64,000 nt of DNA from JACVRW01 sp963825345 (GCA_963825345.1 CAWGSQ010000010.1:133573-197572), one strand, 5' to 3'. Shown: positions 8,228 through 17,473, counted from the first letter of the stretch. The notes: generated by a model not told the origin, from the letters alone. Numbers and translations: made by a program.

Positions 8228-8666
8228 GCCGAAGCATTACCTCGCCGTACCGGACCTCACCGGTTCGCTCGAAGCCGTAGCGCTCGTAGAAGGTGACCGG
8301 GCTGCCGTCGCCCTGACCGGCGCTCGTGTTCAGCACCTCGACTCCGGGTCGGCCACGGAAGTACTCGACGATCAGGTCGAGCGTCGCGGTGCCGAAGCCC
8401 TGCCGCTGGTAGCGCTCGTCAATTAGGAGCTTCCACAGGTACTGCGGTATGTAGTCGGGATTGTCGACCTCGTCGGCGATCATCACGAACCCGACCGGCG
8501 TGTCCTCGGCGTAGACCGCCCAGTAGAGAGCGTGAGCGTCCGGGTGCTCGGCGGCTTCGAGCAATGAATCGGCGACGCTGCTGACGAATGGCTCCTGGCT
8601 CGGCGATACGCGCAGAGCCTCGACCGCTTCACGGTTCGACTCGTTGAGCGGACGGAGCGAGACCAC
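8214..8666 (-). CDS. GNAT-family N-acetyltransferase
   Basis: 150 residues from the GTG at 8666. The acetyl-CoA binding loop RYQRQGFGTATL is the R/Q-x-x-G-x-G/A motif of GNAT proteins, preceded by the YLWKLLIDE strand and followed by FYERYGFERTGE, the usual C-terminal signature; the sequence resembles spermidine/aminoglycoside-type acetyltransferases. The gene starts four bases after the YCII gene stop, so it belongs to the same minus-strand operon as the next two entries. An upstream ATG at 8717 would add 17 basic residues overlapping that gene. Confidence 0.85.
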   Translation of the reverse strand: MVSLRPLNESNREAVEALRVSPSQEPFVSSVADSLLEAAEHPDAHALYWAVYAEDTPVGFVMIADEVDNPDYIPQYLWKLLIDERYQRQGFGTATLDLIVEYFRGRPGVEVLNTSAGQGDGSPVTFYERYGFERTGEVRYGEVMLRLKLR

Positions 8667-8670
8667 GCGG

Positions 8671-9003
8671 CTACGGCGATTCCTGCAACGGCCAAATCTC
8701 GACCACGCCGTGTGCAACCGCGCAGGGCGTCCGCGACACCATCTCGATGGCCTCGGCCAGCGACTCTGCTTCGACGATGCCGAAGCCCGCCACTGGAAGC
8801 GCGGAGGACATGAAGGGGCCGCCCTCCGTGGTCAGCTTGGCCGCGTCGTGGTTGCGCACCTGCACGGGCTGGCCCACGACGCCCATCTCGACCCCGTCCC
8901 GGCGCAGCCGGGCGTCATGCGCGTGCGCCGCGTCTCGCACGGATGCGTCGGTGCGGTCGTAGCCCGCCTGATCGCCGTAACCGATGGTTACGAATTTCGC
9001 CAT
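8671..9003 (-). CDS. YCII-related (DGPF) domain protein, 110 aa
   Basis: Small alpha/beta protein similar to the PhnB/DGPF and YciI group: YGDQAGYDRT near the start, then GGPFMSSALPVAGFGIVEAESLAEAIEMV, the typical strand and helix order. These proteins are often found with ECF sigma factors but no sigma gene is adjacent here. Second gene in a run SRPBCC - YCII - GNAT; spacing to the neighbours is four bases on each side. Confidence 0.8.
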   Translation of the reverse strand: MAKFVTIGYGDQAGYDRTDASVRDAAHAHDARLRRDGVEMGVVGQPVQVRNHDAAKLTTEGGPFMSSALPVAGFGIVEAESLAEAIEMVSRTPCAVAHGVVEIWPLQESP

Positions 9004-9007
9004 GGGA

Positions 9008-9454
9008 TCAGGACGCCTCGACGGCGGCCTTGATCCGGCCGGCGAAGGCGTCGGCGTCCTTCTTCGCCCCGCGGAGCGCGAGCGGGAGGATCAGCTTGCC
9101 GAAGCCGTGGCCCTCGAAGGTGTTCAGGATCGTCATGCGCGTGGCCCCGTCGCCGGCGGACTCGAGGTCGTAGCCGCCATCGGGAACGGTGATCGCATTC
9201 TTCGTGAGCTCCGTCCAGCGGATCTTCGTCGGCTGCTCGAACTCGGTCAGCTTGAACTCGCGGCTGGTCTTCATGCCGGCGTCCTTGACGGTGCTCGAGT
9301 AGACGGTCCCCGCGCCGGGTGGTCCATCGGTGACCTTCTCGATTTTCTGAACGCGCGGACTGAACTTCGTGTCGTTGGTCCCATCCGCAAGGAATGCGAA
9401 GACCTGGTCGATGGGGCGGTTGATCGTGGTCGTCGCGGACCAGTCGTGAGCCAT
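9008..9454 (-). CDS. SRPBCC (START/polyketide-cyclase-like) family protein
   Basis: 148 residues from ATG 9454. The N-terminal ATTTINRPIDQVFAFLAD and the following WTELTKN/GATRMTILNTFEG strands match the hydrophobic-ligand-binding SRPBCC fold. Role unknown; such proteins often bind lipids or aromatic products. First gene of the minus-strand SRPBCC - YCII - GNAT set and divergent from bioB. Confidence 0.8.
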   Translation of the reverse strand: MAHDWSATTTINRPIDQVFAFLADGTNDTKFSPRVQKIEKVTDGPPGAGTVYSSTVKDAGMKTSREFKLTEFEQPTKIRWTELTKNAITVPDGGYDLESAGDGATRMTILNTFEGHGFGKLILPLALRGAKKDADAFAGRIKAAVEAS

Positions 9455-9492
9455 GCGTCCGATGCTCCCATAGATACGTCCGGGTGCGGCCC

Positions 9493-9498
9493 TAAATT
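9493..9498 (+). promoter_or_regulatory. Probable -10 box (TAAATT) for bioB
   Basis: TAAATT ends eight bases before the bioB GTG with no Shine-Dalgarno sequence between them, so bioB is probably translated from a leaderless transcript. It lies inside a near-palindrome CCCTAAATTGGGG that could also be an operator; no known biotin-repressor site is recognised. Confidence 0.42.
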
Positions 9499-9506
9499 GG
9501 GGCTCC

Positions 9507-10676
9507 GTGCCGTCCCTCATCTCCCGGGAAGAGGCGCTGCGGCTCGGCGAGATCACCGATCGTGCCGAGATCGAGGCGCTGGTCGAGCGTGCCTGGCGGG
9601 TTCGCCAGGATCGCTTCGGCGACTCCACGGACATGTGCTCGCTCGTGAACGCGAAGTCCGGCGGATGTGCGGAGGACTGTGGCTTCTGCTCGCAGTCGCG
9701 CTTCGCGGAGGCCGACACGCCCATGCACGCGATGATGGACGCGGACCAGATCCTCGAGCACGCCCGTGCCGCCGAGGCCGCCGGCGCGCACCGCTTCTGC
9801 ATGGTCACCCAGGGCCAGGGACTCTCCAAGCGCGACTTCGAGAAGATCCTCGCCGGCGCGCGGCTCGTCTCCGAGCACACGAACCTGAAGCGCTGCGTGT
9901 CGATCGGCCACATGTCGCCCGCGCGCGCGAAGGCCCTCAAGGAGGCCGGCGTGCAGCGCGTCCACCACAACGTCGAGACCGCAGAGAGCTACTACCCGGA
10001 GGTGTCGAGCACGGTCCGCTACGAGGGCCGGATTCGCACGGTCGACGCGGTGCGCGAGGCCGGCCTCGAGACCTGCGTGGGCGGAATCCTCAACCTCGGT
10101 GAGTCGCGCGAGCAGCGGGTGGAGATGGCCTTCCAGCTCTCTGCGCTCAACCCAACGTCGGTGCCGATCAACCTGCTGAACCCGCGCCCTGGCACCAAGT
10201 TCGGCGACCGTGAGCTGATGGATCCGTGGGAGGCGGTCCAGTGGGTGGCGATCTTCCGGCTGATCATCCCCGACGCTCTCTTCCGCCTCTGCGGCGGGCG
10301 CAACGAGAACCTCGGCGACGGCGAGTTCCAGAAGCTCGCCGTGAAGGCGGGGCTGAACGGCGTAATGATGGGCAACTTCCTCACCACGCTCGGCTCCGAG
10401 CCCGAGTGGGACCGTCAGATGTTCGAGGACCTCGGCCTGAACGTGGCGCGCCAGGAGGACAACGGCGCCAATCCGCGGCCGGACAATCGCTCGGGCTGGC
10501 TCGACGGCGAGACGCCCCGAACGCCCGTGGACGAGCTGATCGACTCTCAGGACGACGCCAACTTCTGGAACCCGTCGACACAGCTTCGCCACAGAAAGAA
10601 GACGTCCGTGCCGCCTCGCCCGGACGGAGCCCCGAACGCCTACCCCGAGCTGATCCACGTGGAGCCCGCCGCATGA
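9507..10676 (+). CDS. bioB: Biotin synthase
   Basis: Radical-SAM enzyme that inserts sulfur into dethiobiotin. The Cys-x3-Cys-x2-Cys motif CAEDCGFC (Cys54, 58, 61) binds the 4Fe-4S cluster; the auxiliary-cluster ligands are in RFCMVTQGQG, KRCVSIG and the HHNVETA region, and the INLLNPRPGT segment is standard. At 389 residues it is 40-60 longer than E. coli BioB owing to a Pro-rich C-terminal tail. Starts at GTG 9507; its stop overlaps the bioF ATG (ATGA). bioD follows, so B, F and D form one operon. Confidence 0.95.
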   Translation: MPSLISREEALRLGEITDRAEIEALVERAWRVRQDRFGDSTDMCSLVNAKSGGCAEDCGFCSQSRFAEADTPMHAMMDADQILEHARAAEAAGAHRFCMVTQGQGLSKRDFEKILAGARLVSEHTNLKRCVSIGHMSPARAKALKEAGVQRVHHNVETAESYYPEVSSTVRYEGRIRTVDAVREAGLETCVGGILNLGESREQRVEMAFQLSALNPTSVPINLLNPRPGTKFGDRELMDPWEAVQWVAIFRLIIPDALFRLCGGRNENLGDGEFQKLAVKAGLNGVMMGNFLTTLGSEPEWDRQMFEDLGLNVARQEDNGANPRPDNRSGWLDGETPRTPVDELIDSQDDANFWNPSTQLRHRKKTSVPPRPDGAPNAYPELIHVEPAA

Positions 10677-11881
10677 CGACCGACATCCAGGACCGCCTCG
10701 AAGAGATCCGCAACAAGGGCCTCTACCGGAGAATGCGCTGCGTGTCCGGCCCGCAGGGCCCGCGCGTGCTGCTCGACGGGAAGCCCGTGCTGCTGCTCTG
10801 CTCGAACAACTACCTCGGCCTCGCCGATCACCCGCGCGTGCGCGAGGCGGCGGCCGAAGCGGCCATGCGGTACGGCGCGGGATCGGGCGCGTCGCGACTG
10901 ATCTCGGGCAACATGACGATCCACCGGCGGCTCGAGGAGCAGCTCGCCTCCTTCAAGCACTCGGAGGCGTGCCTGCTGTTCGGATCGGGCTACCTGGCGA
11001 ACGCGGGCGTGGTCTCAGCCCTCGCGCGCGAGGGTGACGTGGTCTTCTCCGACGCCCTCAACCACGCGAGCATCATCGACGGCTGCCGCCTCTCGCGCGC
11101 GGAGACCTTCGTCTACGACCATTGCGACACCGACCACCTCGAGTGGGGCCTCCGCCAGGCCGAGGGTCGAGGGTCGCTGATCGTGACCGATGGCATCTTC
11201 TCCATGGATGGCGATGTTGCGCCCCTGGAGCGCATCGTCGAGCTGGCTCAGCGCTACGACGCGCGCGTGATGGTGGACGAGGCGCACGGCACGGGCGCGA
11301 TCGGTCCGGACGGCCGCGGCGCGGTGGCCGAGGCGGGGCTGGAAGACGAGGTGGACGTGATCGTCGGCACGCTCGGCAAGGCGCTCGGCTCCTACGGCGC
11401 CTACGTGTGCTGCGACCAGCAGATGGCGAAGTACCTGATCAACACCGCGCGCACGCTGATCTTCTCGACCGCGCTCTCGCCACCGGCCGTGGCCGCCGCG
11501 ATGGCGGCGCTCGAGCTGCTGCGCGAACAGCCGCGGCGCGTGGAGAAGCTGCAGCGGAACGCCTCGGTGCTGCGCGAGGCGCTGGCGGACCAGGGCCTGC
11601 CCGTGCCGGAGACCACCACGCAGATCCTGCCGGTGGTGATCGGCGACGCGACCGAGGCCGTCCGGGCGAGCGAGCGTGCGCTCGAGAAGGGCGTGTTCGC
11701 GCAGGCGATCCGCCCGCCCACGGTCCCCGAGGGCAGCTCCCGCCTGCGGCTCACGGTGATGGCCTCGCACACGAAGTCCGAGCTGCGCGAGGCCGCGCGG
11801 GTGCTGCGTTCGTGCGTGAGGGCGGGACCTCGCGCCGTTCCGGACGTTCAGGTCTTCGACGGCCTCCGCGACGCCGCTTAG
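10673..11881 (+). CDS. bioF: 8-amino-7-oxononanoate synthase (BioF/KBL family)
   Basis: PLP-dependent alpha-oxoamine synthase, 402 residues. SNNYLGLADHP, SGNMTIHRRLE, VDEAHGTGAIG (Asp202) and the PLP-lysine motif GTLGKALGSYG (Lys236) are all present. Sequence alone does not fully separate BioF from glycine C-acetyltransferase (KBL), but the position between bioB and bioD makes pimeloyl-CoA/ACP + alanine condensation the likely reaction. Translation is coupled to bioB by a four-base overlap. Confidence 0.9.
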   Translation: MTTDIQDRLEEIRNKGLYRRMRCVSGPQGPRVLLDGKPVLLLCSNNYLGLADHPRVREAAAEAAMRYGAGSGASRLISGNMTIHRRLEEQLASFKHSEACLLFGSGYLANAGVVSALAREGDVVFSDALNHASIIDGCRLSRAETFVYDHCDTDHLEWGLRQAEGRGSLIVTDGIFSMDGDVAPLERIVELAQRYDARVMVDEAHGTGAIGPDGRGAVAEAGLEDEVDVIVGTLGKALGSYGAYVCCDQQMAKYLINTARTLIFSTALSPPAVAAAMAALELLREQPRRVEKLQRNASVLREALADQGLPVPETTTQILPVVIGDATEAVRASERALEKGVFAQAIRPPTVPEGSSRLRLTVMASHTKSELREAARVLRSCVRAGPRAVPDVQVFDGLRDAA

Positions 11882-12541
11882 TTGCGCGGCGTCTTCGTCA
11901 CAGGCACAGACACCGGGGTCGGCAAGTCAGTCGTGGCCGCGGCGATCTGCGCGGCGCTGGCCGCCCGTGGTGAGCGGGTGGCCGCGTTCAAGCCGGCGGT
12001 GAGCGGCCTGGACGACGAGCCGGGCGAGTTCGGATACGACCATGAGCTGCTCTCCTCGGTGGCGAGCGCGGGCCAGTCGCCGGAGGACGTGGCCCCGTGG
12101 CGCTTCGGACCACCGGTGTCGCCGCATCACGCGGCCGAGCTCGCCGGGGAGCGGATCGAGCCGGCGCAGCTCGTGGCGGCCGCGCGTGCGCACGACCTGC
12201 TCGTGTGCGAGGGGGTGGGCGGCCTGCTGGTTCCGATCACGCCCGGCTATCTCGTGCGTGACCTCGCGATCGACCTCGAGCTGCCGGTGGTGGTGGCCGC
12301 GCGCGCCGGGCTCGGGACTATCAACCACGCGCTCCTGACTGTCGAGGCCGCGCGGGCGGCGGGCCTCGGGGTCGCCGGCGTGGTGATGACGCCGTGGCCG
12401 GACGAGCCGTCCGAGATGGAGCGCTCGAACCGCGCCACCGTCGAGCGGCTTGCGGACGTACGCGTGAGCGGCCTCCCGCCCACGACCCCCGACCGCCTCG
12501 CCGAGGCCGGTGCCGAACTCCCGCTCGAGAACTGGCTCTAA
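11882..12541 (+). CDS. bioD: Dethiobiotin synthetase
   Basis: Closes the ureido ring of dethiobiotin using CO2 and ATP. The P-loop GTDTGVGKS is at residues 7-16; the FKPAVSG segment and VCEGVGGLLVPI (substrate and Mg region) are typical. 219 residues. The TTG start begins at the base after the bioF stop, so coupling is expected. Third gene of bioB-F-D; bioA is at 20146-21432. Confidence 0.93.
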   Translation: MRGVFVTGTDTGVGKSVVAAAICAALAARGERVAAFKPAVSGLDDEPGEFGYDHELLSSVASAGQSPEDVAPWRFGPPVSPHHAAELAGERIEPAQLVAAARAHDLLVCEGVGGLLVPITPGYLVRDLAIDLELPVVVAARAGLGTINHALLTVEAARAAGLGVAGVVMTPWPDEPSEMERSNRATVERLADVRVSGLPPTTPDRLAEAGAELPLENWL

Positions 12542-12550
12542 GCTCGCCGC

Positions 12551-12958
12551 ATGGAGGCGGAGAACCGGATCGGCCCACCGGAAGACGACCGCCCCGAGCT
12601 CCTGATCAAGCTCCAGGAGCGCAAGGTCCGCCACAAGCAGCGCCACATCGTGTACCGGATCGCCGTCGTGATCGCGGGGATCCTGATCGTGATCGCGGGG
12701 ATCATCATGTCTGGTCCGGGAGTCCCGGGTCCCGGCATCGTGACGATCATCATCGGGCTCACCTTTCTTGCCCTGGAGTTCGACAGGGCCGAACGCTGGC
12801 TCGAGCGGGTGATCATCTGGGGCGACCGCGCGGCGGAGCGTGCCGAGCAGACGACGACGAAGCAGCGAGTGGCAGCCGGAATCGTGACGGCAGTGGCGAT
12901 AGGCGCATTCGCGGTAGCGGCGATCCTCTGGGACATCCCGCTGATGCCCGTCCTCTAA
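12551..12958 (+). CDS. PGPGW-type (TIGR02611-like) membrane protein
   Basis: 135 residues with a charged N-terminus, two closely spaced hydrophobic segments (about 38-56 and 61-78) separated by the GPGVPGPG motif of this actinobacterial family, and a third hydrophobic segment near the C-terminus. Function unknown. TAAGCT ends six bases before the ATG and no ribosome site is seen, so a leaderless internal promoter after bioD is possible. Confidence 0.72.
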   Translation: MEAENRIGPPEDDRPELLIKLQERKVRHKQRHIVYRIAVVIAGILIVIAGIIMSGPGVPGPGIVTIIIGLTFLALEFDRAERWLERVIIWGDRAAERAEQTTTKQRVAAGIVTAVAIGAFAVAAILWDIPLMPVL

Positions 12959-12959
12959 C

Positions 12960-13036
12960 CCTCAACCCTCCTAAAAGGGTCAGACCCCCCTTGCCAAACC
13001 CTCCTAAAAGGGTCAGACCCCTCCTTGAGGGTTTGT
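12960..13036. repeat. GGGTCAGACCC-type repeat cluster 1
   Basis: Two copies of a unit containing CCCTCCTAAAAGGGTCAGACC, about 36 bases apart, bounded by inverted ACCCTCAA and TTGAGGGTTT ends. The same unit recurs at 30971-31083. The inner GGGTCAGACCC is close to self-complementary and the outer ends can pair, so the RNA would fold. It lies between two same-strand genes. Confidence 0.75.
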
Positions 13037-13074
13037 AACGATTAGCCCTCCGGTGGGTCGGGTAGCGCTTTCTC

Positions 13075-14694
13075 ATGCGGCTCTGGCAGGGGACGTATGG
13101 CGTGACGCTGCTCGCGCTCGTTCTGGCGCTCGCCCTTCCGGGCGTGGCGTTTGGTGCTGAGCCGGTCTTCGAGAAGTACAAGGTGCCCACGGTCGGCGGC
13201 GCGGAGATCAACGTCGAGGTGATGCGCCCGGCCGACAACCCGGAAGCCCCGGTGATCCTCACCTACTCGCCGTACAACACGCTGTCGGAGACCACCACGC
13301 CGAACCTGGCCAATGACGACCTCGGCCAGCGTTACGTCCCGAAGGGCTACGCCCGCGCGGTCGCGGACGTGCTCGGCACGCGCAACTCGTCCGGCTGCTG
13401 GGACTACGGCGGGGCTGACGAGCAGCAGTCGGGCGTGGACCTCGTGAACTTCCTTGCGGCCCAGCCGTGGACCAACGGAAAGGTCGCGATGATCGGCGGC
13501 TCGTACGACGGCACCACCGCCACGATGGTGGCCGCCCGCGGCGCCGACGCGCCCGGCCTGGCGGCCATCGTCCCGATCGCCGGCATCAGCCGCTGGTACG
13601 GCTACGCCTACGGCGACGGCGTGCGCTATTTCCTGAACTCGGAGCGCCCGACCGACGAGGGCGTCGACACGCCGCTGGCCTTCGACTTCGGCCTCGCGCG
13701 CACCCCGCCCACCGACCCGAGCGACCCGCTCTTCGCCGAGAAGCTCGCCAGCCGCGCGAACCCGTGCGAATCCGCCGACCACACGGTGAAGGGCTACGAC
13801 CGCACGCCGGACTACGACGCCTTCTGGCTCGAGCGCGACTACCGCAAGGACGCCGCGAACATCACGGCCGCCGCGCTCGTGGCCCACGGCTGGCAGGACT
13901 ACAACGTGAAGCAGGAGGAGGGCGTGGATCTCTACCGCGCGCTCACGAACACGGCCTTCAAGCGCCTCTACATGTGGCAGGCCGGTCACTCCACGCCTGG
14001 TGCGGACAACTGGCAGCCGCTGCTGGACCGGTTCTTCGACCACACCCTCCTCGGCATCGAGAACGGCGTGGACACCGAGGCACCCGTGATCACAGAGGGC
14101 CGCTCCGCGACACAGACGAGCACCGGGTTCCGCACGGAGGCCGCCTGGCCGCCGCCCGGCACGCGTGCGACCCACCTGTTCCTGACGGCCGACGGCGCGC
14201 TGGCGCGGCGCGCAGCGGACGGCAGCGACTCATTCAAGGACCTGAGCACCTCGACGGAGGAGCAGTCGACTCGTATGCCGACGGCCGAGTCGAACTGGCT
14301 GTTCTTCCAGGGCGAGCCGCTCGCCGAGAACACGCGTATGACCGGCGCGGCACGCCTCGAGCTCTCGCTCTCCGTCGACCGCGACCATGCCCACGTGACA
14401 CCGCTGCTCGTGGACGTGGCACCCGACGGAACCACGAAGACCGTGTCACGCGGCTTCCTCAATCTGCAGTACCGCGACGGGCTTGCCGGTGCGAGTCCCC
14501 TGCCGCCCGGCGATCCCGTGCGCGCCACCGTCACGTTCAAGCCGCAGGACCAGACCTTCGAGGCCGGCCACCGTGTCGGGCTGATCGTGCAGGGCTCGAA
14601 CACCGTGTGGGCCGTGCCCGACGACCCGGGCGCCGGCTACACGCTGCGACTCGGCCGGCGCGCCTCCAGCCTTGTGCTACCACTCCATCCCTGA
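13075..14694 (+). CDS. Secreted CocE/NonD-family (X-Pro dipeptidyl-peptidase S15) hydrolase
   Basis: 539 residues with a signal peptide (hydrophobic residues 9-26, AFG/A cleavage). The S15 alpha/beta-hydrolase domain has the nucleophile motif GGSYDGTT, the catalytic Asp in HGWQDYN and the His in AGHSTPG; the C-terminal third is the jelly-roll PepX_C domain (RLELSLSVDRDHAHVTPLLVDV). Likely cleaves acyl or X-Pro peptide substrates outside the cell. Repeat cluster 1 lies upstream. Confidence 0.85.
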   Translation: MRLWQGTYGVTLLALVLALALPGVAFGAEPVFEKYKVPTVGGAEINVEVMRPADNPEAPVILTYSPYNTLSETTTPNLANDDLGQRYVPKGYARAVADVLGTRNSSGCWDYGGADEQQSGVDLVNFLAAQPWTNGKVAMIGGSYDGTTATMVAARGADAPGLAAIVPIAGISRWYGYAYGDGVRYFLNSERPTDEGVDTPLAFDFGLARTPPTDPSDPLFAEKLASRANPCESADHTVKGYDRTPDYDAFWLERDYRKDAANITAAALVAHGWQDYNVKQEEGVDLYRALTNTAFKRLYMWQAGHSTPGADNWQPLLDRFFDHTLLGIENGVDTEAPVITEGRSATQTSTGFRTEAAWPPPGTRATHLFLTADGALARRAADGSDSFKDLSTSTEEQSTRMPTAESNWLFFQGEPLAENTRMTGAARLELSLSVDRDHAHVTPLLVDVAPDGTTKTVSRGFLNLQYRDGLAGASPLPPGDPVRATVTFKPQDQTFEAGHRVGLIVQGSNTVWAVPDDPGAGYTLRLGRRASSLVLPLHP

Positions 14695-14695
14695 G

Positions 14696-15501
14696 CCGCC
14701 TCTACGCAAGCCTCCCGCTCAGCGGCCCGGCCGCCCAGCCGGCCAGGGACGTGCTGCGGGGCGCTCAGCTCGCGCTGGAGCGCCAAACCGGCAGCGCCAC
14801 GGAACTCGTGGCCCTCGACTCCTTCGGGGACGATCGCGAGCAGCAGGCCATGGCGAACGCACGGCTGGCGGCGAACGACGCGGACGCGCTTGCGTACATC
14901 GGCGACTTCCATTCCTCCCAGGTTCTCGAGACCTCCCCGGTCCTCGCTGACGCCGGTCTGCTCCAGATCGCCCCGGTGGCGACATTCGTGTGCCTCGGCG
15001 GGCCGACGCTCGTTCGCCTGATGCCCCACGACGGCGTCGGCGCGAAAGCAATAGCCGCGTGGCTGGTGGCGGCTGGGATCGGCGCCTGACCCGGCCACGC
15101 CCACATACAGCACCGCCTGCGCCTCGCCGAGGTCGTCCGCCGCCGGACTCTGGCACGAGCTCCACGAGGCCAACCCGCGCCTGTGGCTGCTCGGCGCCGA
15201 GGGCCTCGCCGAGCGCCGGCTCGCGGTGGATCTCGCGCCGCACGTGGCTGAGCGGACCCGCTTCTTCCTGGCGCAGCGGGCACCCATGGCGTTCTACGGA
15301 TACGCGGCGATGGAATTGGCGCTCGACGCCGTGGCCGAGGGCCCCGGCGACCGCGCCGCCACCGTGAGGGCCGCACGCTCCGCGCGGGAGCGCGACTCGA
15401 TCCTGGGTCGCTATTCGATCGACGAAAACGGGCACACGACCGGCGCCGCGTACGGCCGGCTCGCCATCAGCGGCGGCGAGCTGGTCTGGGACCTCGACTA
15501 A
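14696..15501 (+). pseudogene. Decayed periplasmic amino-acid-type solute-binding protein (Peripla_BP_6)
   Basis: Two pieces of one protein are readable in different frames. Up to 15089: YASLPLSGPAAQPARDVLRG, then an LALERQTG and AYIGDFHSSQVLETSPVLADAGLLQI region, the N-terminal lobe of branched-chain-amino-acid-binding proteins. From about 15139, shifted by one frame: LWHELHEANPRLWLLG, then FYGYAAMELALDAV and ILGRYSIDENGHTT, the C-terminal lobe. About 100 residues of the middle are missing and no signal peptide or start codon is clear. The remnant follows the S15 hydrolase by two bases. Its 3' end overlaps the stop of the convergent acyl-CoA synthetase. Confidence 0.82.
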
Positions 15502-17123
15502 GCCCGCGAGTCCGCGGCCTTGCGCTCGCGCTCCTGCTCGCGTAGCTCGATCCGGCGGATCTTGCCGGTTAGCGTCTTCGGCAGGTCCTCCACGAACTCG
15601 ATCTCACGCGGGTAGGCGTACGCCGAGTGGCGCTCGCGCACGTGCGCCTTGATCTCCGCGGCCAGCTCGTCGCTCGGCTCGTGGCCGCCCGTCAAGACGA
15701 TGAACGCCTTCACGATGTCGCCTCTCCGCTCGTCGGGCGAGGCCACCGCCGCGGCCTCCTTCACGGCCGGGTGCTCGACGCAGGCCGACTCCACCTCGAA
15801 CGGGCCGATCCGGTACCCCGCCGAGATGATCACGTCGTCGGCGCGACCGGCGTACCAGACGTACCCGTCCTCATCCATCGTGGCCGCGTCCTTCGTGTGG
15901 AACCAGTCGCCGCCGAACACCTCCTCGGTGTCCTCGGGCCGGTTCCAGTAGCCGATCGGGTAGTGCGGGTTCGAGCGCGCCCGCAGGCAGATCTCTCCGC
16001 GCTCGCCCGTGGGCAGTGGCTTCTCGTCCTCGTCGAGGATCGCCACCTCCCAGCCCGGCATCGGCCGCCCCATCGAGCCCTCGCGCACCTCGGTTCCGGG
16101 GAAGTTGCCGCAGAGCGGGTAGCTCTCGGTGAGCCCGTAGTAATCGAGCACCGTCACGCCGAACTGGTCGCGAAACCAGCGGATCACCTCGGGGTTGAGC
16201 GGCTCGCCGGCCGAGCACGTGATGCGCAGGCGCTCGAGCGGGTAGCGGCTGCCCGCGTCCTCCACCCCGGTCATCGCGCGCAGCGCGGTGGGCGTGGTGA
16301 AGATGTTCTCGACGCCGTGCTTCGCGAGGAAGCGTAGGTGGTCCTCCGGGTCGTAGCCCCCCTTGCGCGCCTGCACTAGCGCGACCGCGCCGTAGCGCCA
16401 CGGCCCCAGCAGCGGGCAGATGCCGGCCGCCCAGGCCCACTCGCCCGAGCCGTGGAAGAGCTCCCCGTCGCGGACGTCGTGGCAGAACTCGAACTCCTCG
16501 TGGGCGAGCAGGTAGCGGTGCGCGTGGAGGATGCCCTTGGCGAGCCCCGTTGTGCCCGAGGAGTAGTAGAGCTGAGCCGGGTCGTCTGCGGCGGTATCGG
16601 CGATCTCGTATTCGGGCGATGCAGCGTCCATCGCCGGCTCGAAGTCGTCTCCCATCACGAGCACCCGCTCGACCATGCCCTCGGGGATGCGGTCGCGGTT
16701 GGCCGTGTCGGTGACCACGAGCCGCGCGCCTGAGTCGCGCAGGCGGTGCTCGATGCCCTCGTCGCCGTAGAGCACGGACATCGAGAGCAGGATCGCGCCG
16801 CGCTTGTAGGTGCCGAGGAAGACCGCCGCCGTTTCGGGGAGCGACGGCAGCAGCGTGGCCACGCGATCGCCGCGCTCGACCCCCACCGCCTCCAGCACGT
16901 TCGCGAACCGGTTCGAGAGCTCCTGAAGCTCGCCGAAGCTCACGCGCCGCTCGTTCCCCTGCCAGTCCTCCCAGACCATCGCGAGCCGGTCGGGATCGTG
17001 CTTGTCGCACACGTCGCGGGCGATGTTGTAGCGCTCCGGCACCTCCCACTGGTGCGCGGCGCACATCTCCTCGTAGCTCCCGATCTCGTATTTGCGCAAG
17101 CTCACAGACTGGAAGGGTTGCAT
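15498..17123 (-). CDS. AMP-forming acyl-CoA synthetase (medium-chain/acetyl-CoA synthetase-like)
   Basis: 541 residues. The adenylate-forming signature YYSSGTTGLAKG, the YYGLTESY motif, TKDAATMDEDGYVWYAGRADDVI and the C-terminal catalytic Lys region LPKTLTGKIRR are all in place. The N-terminal PERYNIARDVCDKH opening is typical of acetyl/propionyl or medium-chain acyl-CoA synthetases. The ATG at 17123 was taken because upstream residues in the open frame do not match the family. Substrate chain length cannot be fixed from sequence. Divergent from the DUF4242 gene. Confidence 0.88.
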   Translation of the reverse strand: MQPFQSVSLRKYEIGSYEEMCAAHQWEVPERYNIARDVCDKHDPDRLAMVWEDWQGNERRVSFGELQELSNRFANVLEAVGVERGDRVATLLPSLPETAAVFLGTYKRGAILLSMSVLYGDEGIEHRLRDSGARLVVTDTANRDRIPEGMVERVLVMGDDFEPAMDAASPEYEIADTAADDPAQLYYSSGTTGLAKGILHAHRYLLAHEEFEFCHDVRDGELFHGSGEWAWAAGICPLLGPWRYGAVALVQARKGGYDPEDHLRFLAKHGVENIFTTPTALRAMTGVEDAGSRYPLERLRITCSAGEPLNPEVIRWFRDQFGVTVLDYYGLTESYPLCGNFPGTEVREGSMGRPMPGWEVAILDEDEKPLPTGERGEICLRARSNPHYPIGYWNRPEDTEEVFGGDWFHTKDAATMDEDGYVWYAGRADDVIISAGYRIGPFEVESACVEHPAVKEAAAVASPDERRGDIVKAFIVLTGGHEPSDELAAEIKAHVRERHSAYAYPREIEFVEDLPKTLTGKIRRIELREQERERKAADSRA

Positions 17124-17179
17124 GCGTTCAACTACGGTCGCAACAGCGATCGTACGCCCCAGCAACCCAAGGAGAGAAC

Positions 17180-17473
17180 ATGCAGCTTTACGGGATCCGC
17201 AGGCGCAACGCCTGGGCCAACGCTGAGGAGCTCGAGGCAGCCGCCGGCCGCTCGACCGAAGAGGGGAACAAGTCCGACTCGGGCGTCCGCTGGATCCGGA
17301 GCTACGTGCTCCAGGAGGACGACGGCACGCTCGGCACCTACTGCATCTACGAGGCCACCGGCCCGGACGCAATCCGCAAGCACGCCGAGGCGTCCGGCTT
17401 CAGCGCCGACGAGATCAACGAGGTCGCGGACACGGTCATCATTCGGCCCGACCCCGTCGAGGCGACGGCCTAG
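17180..17473 (+). CDS. DUF4242 (SCO4226-like) small protein
   Basis: 97 residues with the ferredoxin-like DUF4242 pattern: IRRRNAWANAEELEAAAG, then SYVLQEDDGTLGTYCIYEATGPDAIRKHAEASGF. A Streptomyces member binds nickel; function here is unproven. AAGGAGAG sits nine bases before the ATG, one of the few clear Shine-Dalgarno sites in the window. The gene ends one base before the convergent FAD oxidoreductase. Confidence 0.8.
   Translation: MQLYGIRRRNAWANAEELEAAAGRSTEEGNKSDSGVRWIRSYVLQEDDGTLGTYCIYEATGPDAIRKHAEASGFSADEINEVADTVIIRPDPVEATA

Noticed and set aside
12960..13036. Repeat cluster as a CRISPR-like array.
   Set aside because: Only two units, no spacers of similar size and no cas genes; fits a dispersed palindromic repeat better.
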